From Solirubrobacterales bacterium (GTDB taxonomy: Bacteria > Actinomycetota > Thermoleophilia > Solirubrobacterales > 70-9): a DNA stretch of 34,155 bases. The DNA is taken from positions 1 to 34,155 of the forward strand of contig JAOPZF010000201.1 in NCBI GenBank assembly GCA_025964255.1, written 5' to 3'. The position numbers and the translations under genes are program-made. Shown piece by piece: positions 21,057-28,678 of the stretch. A model generated the notes under the pieces. The model was given only the letters and a program-made list of their open reading frames with translations. It ran no database searches and was not told where the DNA came from. Each line of letters begins with the position of its first letter. The stretch's first letter is position 1.

Positions 21057-22406
21057 ATGAGTGATCGACAATTGAAATTCGGCGCGATCCTGCACGGCGT
21101 CGGCGGCCAAGGACAGCAGAACACCTGGCTCGATCCGGAGATCCCCGGCGGTGCCAGCGTCGACGTTTCGTGGCACGTCGCGCGGGCGCAGCAGGCCGAG
21201 GCGGCGGGGTTCGACCTCGTCTTCATCGCCGACAGCCAGTTCATCACCGCCGACTCGCCGCCCCACTTCCTCAGCCGGCTCGAGCCGCTGACCCTGCTGT
21301 CGGCGATCGCCGCGTCGACCGAGAAGATCGGATTGGTCGCGACGATCACGACTTCCTACACCGAGCCGTTCCACGTCGCCCGGCAGGTCGCTTCGCTCGA
21401 TCTGATCAGCCGCGGCCGGGCGGGCTGGAACGTCGTCACCAGCATCGATCAGGGCACGGCGACGAACTACAACCGCCAGGACCACCTCGACTACGCCACC
21501 CGCTACGGCCGCGCGCTCGAGCACGTGACGGTCGCCCAAGGCCTCTGGGACTCCTACGAGGACGACGCGTTCCCGCGCGACAAGGAGGCCGGCGTCTTCT
21601 TCGACCGGACCCGCCAGCACGAGTTGAACCACGTCGGCGAGTACTTCTCGGTGGCCGGGCCGCTCAACGTCGAGCGCTCGCCCCAGGGCAGGCCGGTGAT
21701 CTTCCAGGCCGGCAACTCGGAGGAGGGGCGCGACCTGGCGGCGACGGTCGGCGAGGGGATCTTCACCCACGCCCACTCGTTCGAGGAGGGCCAGTCCTTC
21801 TACGCCGAGATGAAGGAGCGCGCCGCCGCCAAGGGGCGCAACCCCGACGAAATGGTGATCATGCCCGCGCTGCTGCCGACGATCGGCGACACCGATGAGG
21901 AGGCCCATCAGCTCAAGGAGGCCCGCGAGGGCGCCAAGGACTTCGCCAAATCGCTCGCCGACTTCAGCCGCGCCTACGGCCAGCACGACTTCTCCCAGTA
22001 CGACCCCGACGGCCCGTTCCCGTTCGAGGCGGCCGAGTTCGCCGCCCGCGGCGGGCGCACCGCGAGCGCCAAGGCCGAAGAGGTGGCCCGCGAGCGCGGT
22101 CTGACCCTGCGGGAGACGGTCGTCTACGCGGAACGAGCCTTCCGGACCGGGTTCGTCGGCTCCCCACAGACGGTCGCTGACGAAATCGAGCGCTGGTTCC
22201 TCGGCGGCGCGGCGGACGGCTTCATGTTCATGGTCAACGTCCCCAGCGAGTTCGCCCGCTTCACCGACGAGGTGCTGCCGATCCTCCGCGAGCGTGGCCT
22301 CGCCTCCTCGGGCTATCAAGGGAACACCCTCCGCGATCACCTCGGCATCGCGATCCCGGCGAACCGCCACACGGCCGCCCGGCTGACCGAGGCCGGCAGC
22401 GCGTAG
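21057..22406 (+). CDS. LLM-class flavin monooxygenase, NtaA/SnaA/DszA family
   Basis: A 449-residue FMNH2-dependent monooxygenase. N-terminal GAILHGVGGQGQQNTWLDP and HVARAQQAEAAGFDLVFIAD, then IGLVATITTSYTEPFHVARQVASLDLISRGRAGWNVVTS, are typical of the NTA/EDTA/dibenzothiophene-sulfone monooxygenase branch, which works with a separate flavin reductase to oxidise C-N or C-S bonded substrates. Later blocks QAGNSEEGRDLAA and GSPQTVADEIERWF also match. No flavin reductase is visible nearby. The substrate cannot be assigned. The ATG at 21057 starts the conserved strand directly and follows a TACTTT hexamer at 6 nt. Confidence 0.93.
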   Translation: MSDRQLKFGAILHGVGGQGQQNTWLDPEIPGGASVDVSWHVARAQQAEAAGFDLVFIADSQFITADSPPHFLSRLEPLTLLSAIAASTEKIGLVATITTSYTEPFHVARQVASLDLISRGRAGWNVVTSIDQGTATNYNRQDHLDYATRYGRALEHVTVAQGLWDSYEDDAFPRDKEAGVFFDRTRQHELNHVGEYFSVAGPLNVERSPQGRPVIFQAGNSEEGRDLAATVGEGIFTHAHSFEEGQSFYAEMKERAAAKGRNPDEMVIMPALLPTIGDTDEEAHQLKEAREGAKDFAKSLADFSRAYGQHDFSQYDPDGPFPFEAAEFAARGGRTASAKAEEVARERGLTLRETVVYAERAFRTGFVGSPQTVADEIERWFLGGAADGFMFMVNVPSEFARFTDEVLPILRERGLASSGYQGNTLRDHLGIAIPANRHTAARLTEAGSA

Positions 22407-22414
22407 TCGATCCG
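22399..22414 (+). repeat. 16-bp direct repeat, copy 1
   Basis: GCGCGTAGTCGATCCG spans the stop codon of the LLM gene and is repeated exactly at 23360-23375, with further imperfect similarity upstream. The two copies flank the serine protease gene. Confidence 0.6.
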
Positions 22415-22452
22415 AACGAACGGCCAATATGCAGGCGGCCGTCCATCCTGGT

Positions 22453-22490
22453 GCGTGGGTAGGTTTCGGCGGATCCGTGGCGTGGGTAGG
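22453..22490 (+). repeat. Tandem GCGTGGGTAGG motifs upstream of the protease gene
   Basis: GCGTGGGTAGG occurs at 22453-22463 and 22480-22490, 27 nt apart. Each holds a TAGGNT-like hexamer (TAGGTT, TAGGAA) and might be a promoter or an activator site. Confidence 0.35.
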
Positions 22491-22531
22491 AATCTCCGCC
22501 AATTCGCCAAATGCAGATGAAGGGACAGCAC

Positions 22532-23338
22532 ATGGGTCGAGTCCGGAGGGCCATCGCCATCGCCACCGTCGGGAGCTTCGTCTTCGCCGCGCTTGTGCTT
22601 CCAGGCATCGCGAGCGCCAAACCGCCGGCGGGGACCCAGAAGTCGAAGGTGTTCTCGGGCACTCCGACCGTCGGCGCGCTGTTTGAAAGCGCCACCAGCG
22701 GCAAGCACTTCTGCACCGCCAGCGTCGTCGCCAGCCCGGGGGGCAACGTGCTGATGACGGCGGCGCATTGCATCCAGGGCAGCGCGAAGGGACTGTCGTT
22801 CGCGCCCGGATTTCACGATGGGACCGCGCCTTTCGGACGCTGGACGGTGACCGGCGCCTACTTCGACCCCGCCTGGATCGCCGAAGGGAACACGACCCGC
22901 GACTTCGCCTTCCTCACCGTCGCGCCCCGGCAGCTCCGCGGAATTCTGACCGACATCCAGACCGTGACCGGCGCCAACGTGCTCAGCACCAAGCCGAGTA
23001 GCGGCGAGTCGGTCACCGTCCCGGCCTACCCGGACGGCCAGGCCAAGGTGCCGATCACCTGCACGGCCAAGGTCTACTTCGAAGGCATCTATCCGGCCTT
23101 CAACTGCAACCCCTACATCGGCGGCACCAGCGGCTCCCCATGGCTGGCGGCCACCCCCGAAGGGGTCATGGTCGTCGGCCTGATCGCGGGGCTGCACCAG
23201 GGCGGTTGCTACACGTACACCTCCTACAGCCCACCGCTCGGCAGTGACGCGCGCGCCGTCTACAACCGCGCCGTGGCGGGCGCCAAGCCCGAAATCGGCC
23301 CGGACCCCGGTTCCGACGGCTGCAGCACCGGCCTGTAG
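22532..23338 (+). CDS. Secreted trypsin-like serine protease
   Basis: A 268-residue S1/V8-like peptidase. ATG 22532 is chosen because AAGGGA lies about 6 nt upstream and the signal peptide begins there (MGRVRRAIAIATVGSFVFAALVLPGIASA). The catalytic triad is visible: MTAAHC (His79), TRDFAFL (Asp124) and IGGTSGSPW (Ser202). Pairs of cysteines (around the His, and in CNPYIGG and GGCYTY) suggest disulfides, consistent with export. It probably degrades external protein. It is flanked by an exact 16-bp direct repeat, which hints that the gene arrived by insertion or local duplication. Confidence 0.9.
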   Translation: MGRVRRAIAIATVGSFVFAALVLPGIASAKPPAGTQKSKVFSGTPTVGALFESATSGKHFCTASVVASPGGNVLMTAAHCIQGSAKGLSFAPGFHDGTAPFGRWTVTGAYFDPAWIAEGNTTRDFAFLTVAPRQLRGILTDIQTVTGANVLSTKPSSGESVTVPAYPDGQAKVPITCTAKVYFEGIYPAFNCNPYIGGTSGSPWLAATPEGVMVVGLIAGLHQGGCYTYTSYSPPLGSDARAVYNRAVAGAKPEIGPDPGSDGCSTGL

Positions 23339-23359
23339 CGGAGGACGCCGAGGGCGGCG

Positions 23360-23375
23360 GCGCGTAGTCGATCCG
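23360..23375 (+). repeat. 16-bp direct repeat, copy 2
   Basis: Exact copy of 22399-22414, located 22 nt after the protease stop; the sequence before it resembles the end of the LLM gene. Confidence 0.6.
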
Positions 23376-23391
23376 GCGGATTCGCCGCCGG

Positions 23392-24453
23392 ATGTCACAT
23401 ATTTCGGCTGCGCGTCGTCCCCCTTATATGGAGCACCGACTGGCCGACCGCGCCGCGCATGCCGCCCTCTCGCTTCCCGACGCCGCCTTCGCGGCCGTGG
23501 CGGGCAGGCGCCCGACGATCGACGGCCAGCGCCTGAGCCCCCGAATGCAGTTCCTCGCCAAGAGCGGTCGGCGGGCACTCGCGACGCTCGCCGATCCGCC
23601 AACCGCCGGCCAGCTGATGCTGTTCGAGCGCCTACAGAGGGCGGCCGCGGTCGACCACCTGGGGGACGCCCCCTCGCGGGACCTGATGGTGCGGGGCGGA
23701 CGCGGCCAACGGCGGGCGCGTCTCTATGAGCCGGCGGGGTTGCCCGACGGCGCGGGATTGGCCGTGTTCGTCCACGGCGGCGGCTGGCAGGTCGGCAGCA
23801 TCGAGGCATACGACGGCCTCTGCGCGTTCCTCGCCAAGACCGCCCGGATCAAGGTGCTCTCGCTCGACTACCGACGCTCCTGGGAAGCGAGGTTTCCGGC
23901 CGCGTTCGACGACGCCTTCGCGGGTTTCATCGACGCGGTCGATCGCGCCGAGGAGCTCGGCATCGATCGCGACCGGATCGCGATCGTCGGCGACAGCTCC
24001 GGCGGCAACGTCGCCTCCTCGGTGGCGCTTCGCGTGACCGACCCGCGGCACCGGCCGAAGCTCGCCGCCCTGATCTATCCGTCGGTCGACCACGACCTGG
24101 ATGGCTACGAATCGGCCGACCTGTTCGACGCGCCGCTGAACCGCGAGATCGTGCACCGGGACATCCGCCGCTACGCGCCCCGCGAGTCCGACCACAGCGA
24201 CCCCCGCCTCGCGGCGATGGCGGCGTCCGATCTGTCGGCGATGCCTCCCACCTACATCGCAACCGCCGGCATGGACATCCTGCGCGACCAGGGCGAGGCT
24301 TTCGGGGAGCGACTGATCGAGTCCGGGGTCGAGGTCGAGGCGCAGCGGTTCTCGAACCTGCCCCACGGCTTCTTCGGCTTCTTCGTCGACCCCAAGGCTC
24401 GGGCCGCCACCGAAGAGATCGCCATCGCGATCGGGAAGCGGGTCTGCGCATGA
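23392..24453 (+). CDS. Alpha/beta hydrolase, HSL-type esterase
   Basis: A 353-residue (341 from the alternative ATG at 23428) cytoplasmic esterase of the hormone-sensitive-lipase family. The oxyanion motif is FVHGGGWQ, the nucleophile elbow GDSSGGN, the acid is Asp in MDILRDQG, and the catalytic His lies in LPHGFFGFF. It would hydrolyse short-chain esters. There is a roughly 100-residue N-terminal cap region. The true start is uncertain: no clear Shine-Dalgarno precedes either ATG. Its end is 17 nt from the convergent cyclase gene. Confidence 0.9.
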   Translation: MSHISAARRPPYMEHRLADRAAHAALSLPDAAFAAVAGRRPTIDGQRLSPRMQFLAKSGRRALATLADPPTAGQLMLFERLQRAAAVDHLGDAPSRDLMVRGGRGQRRARLYEPAGLPDGAGLAVFVHGGGWQVGSIEAYDGLCAFLAKTARIKVLSLDYRRSWEARFPAAFDDAFAGFIDAVDRAEELGIDRDRIAIVGDSSGGNVASSVALRVTDPRHRPKLAALIYPSVDHDLDGYESADLFDAPLNREIVHRDIRRYAPRESDHSDPRLAAMAASDLSAMPPTYIATAGMDILRDQGEAFGERLIESGVEVEAQRFSNLPHGFFGFFVDPKARAATEEIAIAIGKRVCA

Positions 24454-24470
24454 GGGGCGCGTCGCTGTGG

Positions 24471-25796
24471 TCAGCCCTCGACCGCGAAGAGATGCCACTC
24501 GCCGGGGGCGCCCTTCAGCGTGTGCGCGCCACGCTCCGCGAACTCGAGGCCCGAGCCGACCACCAACTCCTTGACCGTGCTGGAGACGCGGACCTCTCCA
24601 CCGTCGGCGAGGGCGCCGATCCGGGCGCCGATATTGACCGCCATGCCGCCGACGTCGTCGCCGATCAGCTCGACCTCGCCGGTGTGGATGCCGGCGCGCA
24701 CCTCGATCCCGATTCCAGCCAGTTCGTCGCGGATCGCGGAGGCGCAACGGATCGCCCTGGTCGGCCGGTCGAAGATCGCGAGGAAGCCGTCGCCCATCGT
24801 CTTCACCTCACGGCCGCGATGGAGGTCGAGCTGGCGGCGGACCAACGCATCGTGGCGTTCGAGCAGGTCGCGCCAGCGACGGTCGCCGAGCCCGGCCGCC
24901 CGCTGGGTGGAGCCGACGATGTCGGTGAAGAGGACAGTGGCCAAGGCTCGCTCCGGCTCGCGGGCGCGCCGGGTGCCGAGCAGGAACTCCTCCACCTCGT
25001 CGAGCAGTGCGTCCTGGTCGCCGACCATGGCGAAATGGTCAGCGCCGCTCAGCTCGACGAAGCGGGCGTCCGGGATCTTCTCCGCCAGGTACTGGCCCTG
25101 ACGGACCGACACGACCCGGTCGTCGCGGCGGTGGAGGACGAGGGCGGGCACGCCGATCGTCGGCAACACGTCGCGCGCGTCCAGTTCGCGGTAGAGGTCG
25201 ATCAGCGCGATCGCCCCCGCCGGGCTGGTCCCCTCGCGCAGCAACCGCGACCACCATCCTTCGAACTCCAGGTCACCGACGAGGCTCGGCGCCCAGAGGT
25301 CGATCGCCACCGGCCCACCCCATTCCTTCTTCATCAACTCGTACAGGGCATCGAGTTCCTCCCCCGACACTCCCTGCGGGAAGTCGGGCGCCTCCAGGAT
25401 CCGCGGGAAGGTCCCGTAGAGGATCAGCGAGGACACGCGCTCCGGATGGCTGGCTGCGAAGAGGGCCGACATCGGCCCTCCCTCGGAGATGCCGAAGACC
25501 GCCGGTCGCTCGCAGCCGGCCGCCGCCATCACCGCCCCGAGGTCGTCCATCGACTCCTCCAGGGTGGGCGGTCGCGCCGGCCGGTCGGAGAGACCCTGGC
25601 CACGCTTGTCGAAGAGGACCAACCGCGAGAACGAGGCGAGGCGGCGGAAGAAGCGCGCCACCATCGCCTGCTCCCAGTAGACCTCGACGTGGGAGACGAA
25701 CCCGGGGACGAAGACCAGGTCCAGCGGCCCCTCGCCATGCACCTGGTAGGCGATGCTCACTCCGTCGGAGTTCGCGTAGCGGGTAGCGGCTTCCAT
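24471..25796 (-). CDS. Alpha/beta hydrolase fused to class III adenylate/guanylate cyclase
   Basis: A 441-residue fusion. ATG 25796 is preferred because CAGGGGGAGA lies directly upstream and TACAGT (possible -10) further up. Residues about 1-265 are an alpha/beta hydrolase: FVPGFVSHVEVYWE, FDKRGQGLSDRP, the nucleophile elbow GISEGG and the His in GADHFAM. Residues about 280-441 are a class III cyclase: VLFTDIVGST (first metal Asp), VKTMGDGFLAIFD (lysine and second Asp), GIHTGEVE and VNIGARIGALADGGEVRVS. It makes a cyclic nucleotide, perhaps when the hydrolase domain binds or hydrolyses a ligand. Such fusions are common in actinobacteria. No membrane segments. Confidence 0.93.
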   Translation of the reverse strand: MEAATRYANSDGVSIAYQVHGEGPLDLVFVPGFVSHVEVYWEQAMVARFFRRLASFSRLVLFDKRGQGLSDRPARPPTLEESMDDLGAVMAAAGCERPAVFGISEGGPMSALFAASHPERVSSLILYGTFPRILEAPDFPQGVSGEELDALYELMKKEWGGPVAIDLWAPSLVGDLEFEGWWSRLLREGTSPAGAIALIDLYRELDARDVLPTIGVPALVLHRRDDRVVSVRQGQYLAEKIPDARFVELSGADHFAMVGDQDALLDEVEEFLLGTRRAREPERALATVLFTDIVGSTQRAAGLGDRRWRDLLERHDALVRRQLDLHRGREVKTMGDGFLAIFDRPTRAIRCASAIRDELAGIGIEVRAGIHTGEVELIGDDVGGMAVNIGARIGALADGGEVRVSSTVKELVVGSGLEFAERGAHTLKGAPGEWHLFAVEG

Positions 25797-25843
25797 TCTC
25801 CCCCTGCTTCGACTGTAGCGCGGCCCAGGCTGGTGACTCACTG

Positions 25844-26671
25844 ATGGCGTCGCAGGTCGAGAAGGCGCAGGCGTTTGCGCGGCTACACGAGCAGGGCATG
25901 CTGATCCTGCCGAACGCCTGGGACGCGGGCAGTGCCGTGATCATCGCCTCGGCCGGGGCAGCGGCGATCGCCACGACGAGCGGCGGGGTCGCCTGGTCGA
26001 TGGGTCGGCCCGACGGCCAGGACCTGACCCGCGAGCAGATGATCGAGCGGGTGAAGAGCATCGCCCGAGCCGTCGATCTCCCCGTTACCGCCGACGTCGA
26101 GGGCGGTTACGGCCCACGCCCCGAGGACGTCGCGGCGACGGTCGAGGCAGCGATCGCCGCCGGCGTCGTCGGGGTGAACCTCGAGGACTCGAGGGCTGCG
26201 GGGGGCCCTCTCTTCTCCGCCGCGGAGCAGGCTGCACGATTGAAGGCGGGATCAGGGGCCGCCGAGGCGGCCGGGTTGCCCGAGCTGGTGATCAACGCCC
26301 GTACCGACGGCTTCCTCTACGGGATCGGCAAGGAGGAAGAGCGGCTCGCCGAGGTGATCGGACGCGCCGAGGCCTACGCGGAAGCGGGGGCGACCTCGCT
26401 CTTCGTGCCGGGCCTCCTCGACCTGGCGATCCTCGAGGAGCTGGTGAGGGCGACGCCGCTGCCGATCAACGCGATGGCAGGGCCGGGCGCACCGTCGATC
26501 GCCGACCTGGAGCGGGTCGGGGTGCGCCGGGTGTCGCTCGGCACGGCGGTCGCCCAGGGCGCCTACGGCATCACCCGACGCGTCGCCGCCGAGGCCCTCG
26601 AGAAGGGCACCTTCGAGGCGCTCGATGGCGCCCCCGAATACGGCGACGTCAATTCCCTGTTCCCACGCTGA
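25844..26671 (+). CDS. Isocitrate lyase / PEP mutase family protein
   Basis: A 275-residue TIM-barrel protein. Visible: LPNAWDAGSAVIIASAGAAAIATTSGG, PVTADVEGGYG (metal Asp), VGVNLEDSRAAGG and VINARTDGFL, ending with PINAMAGPGAPSIADLERVGVRRVSLGTA. The KKCGH cysteine loop of isocitrate lyase is absent, so it is of the PEP-mutase/oxaloacetate-hydrolase/carboxyvinyl-phosphonate group that breaks or rearranges C-C or C-P bonds of 2-oxo or 2-hydroxy acids. The substrate is unknown. It is divergent from the cyclase gene with a 47-nt gap. Confidence 0.9.
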   Translation: MASQVEKAQAFARLHEQGMLILPNAWDAGSAVIIASAGAAAIATTSGGVAWSMGRPDGQDLTREQMIERVKSIARAVDLPVTADVEGGYGPRPEDVAATVEAAIAAGVVGVNLEDSRAAGGPLFSAAEQAARLKAGSGAAEAAGLPELVINARTDGFLYGIGKEEERLAEVIGRAEAYAEAGATSLFVPGLLDLAILEELVRATPLPINAMAGPGAPSIADLERVGVRRVSLGTAVAQGAYGITRRVAAEALEKGTFEALDGAPEYGDVNSLFPR

Positions 26672-26708
26672 GAAATGGGGCGGATCCCCGTCCGGATCGC
26701 GGATCCGG

Positions 26709-27155
26709 TCAGTCGCTTCGAGGGACCGATGTCGCGACGACGCCTTCGACCTTCCCGGTCGCCAGGACCTTGCGTCCGAACCGCGTCGGCGTGTAGTCGA
26801 GCTCGTTCATGGCGGTGTGCATCTGGGGCCTGATCAGACCGGCGTGGTCGAGCACCTGCACTCCCTCGGCGACCAGCCTCTGCAGACGCAGGCGGGTCCT
26901 TTCGTCGGCGCCCTTGGTGGTCCCGCCGGGCGCCATGTCCGGCGTGATGCCTTCGACAGTTGCGCCCGCGCCGATATTCGGCCCGCCGACCGTCACCTCT
27001 TCTTGGGGGTCCTCGCATTCGGCGCCCGGGCCGAACGCCTTCGTCATGACCTCGACCGCGAGCGCCGCGAGCGTGAGTCGTTCCAGCCGCTGGATCTCCG
27101 CCTCCAAGGCGCCGTCGTCGTCGCTCCCCTCTCCTCGGCTACCGAACAGCGACAT
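26709..27155 (-). CDS. Protein of unknown function (148 aa)
   Basis: Not a family I recognise. It starts MSLFGSRGEGSDDDGALEAEIQRLERLTLAALAVEVMTKAFG, a short helical N-terminus, passes through a Gly/Pro-rich stretch (VGGPNIGAGATVEGITPDMAPGG), and ends in a helical region (TRLRLQRLVAEGVQVLDHAGLIRPQ) and YTPTRFGRKVLATGKV. No signal peptide or membrane segment. A G-rich ribosome-binding-like stretch precedes the ATG. Codon use matches the neighbours, so it is likely real. The gap before the divergent M23 gene is 115 nt. Confidence 0.65.
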   Translation of the reverse strand: MSLFGSRGEGSDDDGALEAEIQRLERLTLAALAVEVMTKAFGPGAECEDPQEEVTVGGPNIGAGATVEGITPDMAPGGTTKGADERTRLRLQRLVAEGVQVLDHAGLIRPQMHTAMNELDYTPTRFGRKVLATGKVEGVVATSVPRSD

Positions 27156-27258
27156 CCCGCCCCCCTCGCTCGAAGTCTCCGTCGGCCCGACGGCACCGGC
27201 AGCATTGCACGGCTCCTTGCGGGGCTTCTGGGTTCCTGAACGGCACGAGCGGATGCGC

Positions 27259-27264
27259 TAACCA
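27259..27264 (+). promoter_or_regulatory. Probable -10 hexamer of the M23 peptidase gene
   Basis: TAACCA ends 6 nt before the ATG at 27271, with no Shine-Dalgarno; leaderless arrangement. Confidence 0.4.
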
Positions 27265-27270
27265 CGGTGT

Positions 27271-28275
27271 ATGCGCCCGGTTCGCAGAATCGGCGCGTTG
27301 GCGCTGGTCCTGGCCGCTCTCGTCGCGCCCGCGCCAGCCGATGCGTCGACCATTGAGATCGCCGCCCTGCAGTCGGCGCTGCAGGGCCTGCAGGTCTACA
27401 GCGGCTTCGTCGACGGGATCAAGGGGCCGCTAACGCGGGACGGGATCCTCGCCCTGCAGCGCCGGCGCGGGCTGTCGGTCGACGGGATAGCGGGTCCCGA
27501 AACCAGGCGGGCTCTCGGCTGGCGCGGTAGGCCTGGGCTCGGGAGCAGGGTGATGCGATCCGGCGACAGAGGCTGGGACGTGGCGGCGCTCCAGTTCCTC
27601 CTCCAGCGCGCCGGGCAAGGCGCCGGCAGGGCCGACGGCCTCTTTGGTCCGCTGACCCGGGCGGCGGTGGTGCGCGCGCAGGAAGCGGCCGGCGTCGGGG
27701 TCGACGGACAGGCGGGGCCGGTCACGATCCGCTCGCTCCGGTCCGGGGCGGGTGGGGAGAGCGAAGCACCGCCCACCGGGCCGGTGCGGTTCCTGCGACC
27801 GGTCCCGGGGCCGATCGGCGACCCGTTCGGCGCCCCGCGCAACGGCTACACCCACACCGGTGTCGACATCCCCGACCCGGAAGGCACCCCGATCGGCGCC
27901 GCCGGCGTTGGGACGGTCATCTACGCCGCCTACAACGGCGCCGGCTACGGCAACCTCGTGGTGATCCAGCATCGCCTCGGGTACACGAGTTGGTACGGCC
28001 ACATGTCGACGATCACCGCCTATGTCGGGGAGGAAGTGGTCGGCGGAACCCTGATCGGCTACGTCGGCGCGACCGGGGACGCGACCGGTCCCCACCTTCA
28101 CTTCGAGGTCCGCCACTACGACACGCCGATCGATCCGGCGCCCCTATTGTTCTCGACGGTCGCGGCGCGGCCGACGACGACCGTGCGGCCCGGTCCCTCC
28201 GGCGGCTGCGATGGCCTCAACCGCGGCGGCCACGATGACTGGATCGCCCGCGAGCGTCTCTGCGCGGAGCGGTAA
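27271..28275 (+). CDS. Secreted M23 (LytM) peptidase with two peptidoglycan-binding repeats
   Basis: A 334-residue cell-wall enzyme. The signal peptide is MRPVRRIGALALVLAALVAPAPADA. Two peptidoglycan-binding_1 repeats follow: AALQSALQGLQVYSGFVDGIKGPLTRDGILALQRRRGLSVDGIAGPETRRAL and AALQFLLQRAGQGAGRADGLFGPLTRAAVVRAQEAAGVGVDGQAGPVT. The catalytic M23 domain has zinc ligands in YTHTGVDIPD (H-x-x-x-D) and HLHFEV, with WYGHMS between. M23 peptidases cut peptide cross-bridges of peptidoglycan. A Cys-containing C-terminal tail (GGCDGLNRGGHDDWIARERLCAER) is extra. It is probably involved in wall remodelling. Confidence 0.92.
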   Translation: MRPVRRIGALALVLAALVAPAPADASTIEIAALQSALQGLQVYSGFVDGIKGPLTRDGILALQRRRGLSVDGIAGPETRRALGWRGRPGLGSRVMRSGDRGWDVAALQFLLQRAGQGAGRADGLFGPLTRAAVVRAQEAAGVGVDGQAGPVTIRSLRSGAGGESEAPPTGPVRFLRPVPGPIGDPFGAPRNGYTHTGVDIPDPEGTPIGAAGVGTVIYAAYNGAGYGNLVVIQHRLGYTSWYGHMSTITAYVGEEVVGGTLIGYVGATGDATGPHLHFEVRHYDTPIDPAPLLFSTVAARPTTTVRPGPSGGCDGLNRGGHDDWIARERLCAER

Positions 28276-28286
28276 CCGCGGAGCGG

Positions 28287-28292
28287 TAATCT
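28287..28292 (+). promoter_or_regulatory. Probable -10 hexamer of the 28299 gene
   Basis: TAATCT ends 6 nt before the ATG at 28299; leaderless arrangement. Confidence 0.45.
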
Positions 28293-28298
28293 GGGGAG

Positions 28299-28649
28299 AT
28301 GAGCGACGCTACGACCATGTCGCACCGTGGCCTCGGCAGCGAGGCCTTCGGCGGCACTCCGGTCGGCAACCGGGTCGCCGTTCCCGCCGGGGCGCGTGAG
28401 CCCATCACGGTCTACATCAACGGGGTGGAGCAGACCCGGGCCGAGGACTACGACATCGCCGACGGCGAGATCGTCTTCCGTGAGCCGATCTACAAGGAGA
28501 ACCTCCACGAGCTCAACTGGTTTCGCAAGTTCGGCCTCGGACTCGGGCTGTTCGGGTGGTACGAGCGCAACGAGTCCGTCGACATCCAGTTCCAGTCGTC
28601 CGCCGGGATCAGATTGGTCTCCGACGTGCCGATCCTCCCCGCCGAGTAA
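28299..28649 (+). CDS. Small protein of unknown function (116 aa)
   Basis: Not recognised. The sequence AREPITVYINGVEQTRAEDYDIADGEIVFREPIYKENLHELNWFRKFGLGLGLFGWYERNESVDIQF is beta-rich, with a short hydrophobic GLGLGLFGWY stretch that is too short for a clear membrane span. The part VYINGVEQTRAEDYDIADGEIVF resembles the beta-hairpin pattern seen in some phage-tail or adhesin-type repeat domains (intuition only). The start is supported by the TAATCT hexamer 6 nt upstream. The gene ends 30 nt from a convergent secreted-protein gene. Confidence 0.65.
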   Translation: MSDATTMSHRGLGSEAFGGTPVGNRVAVPAGAREPITVYINGVEQTRAEDYDIADGEIVFREPIYKENLHELNWFRKFGLGLGLFGWYERNESVDIQFQSSAGIRLVSDVPILPAE

Positions 28650-28678
28650 CGCCTACGTCAACGCAGATCGATGCGGCT

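Noticed and set aside
21018-22502. 494-codon minus-strand open frame opposite the LLM monooxygenase
   Set aside because: Shadow of a real gene, without recognisable motifs.
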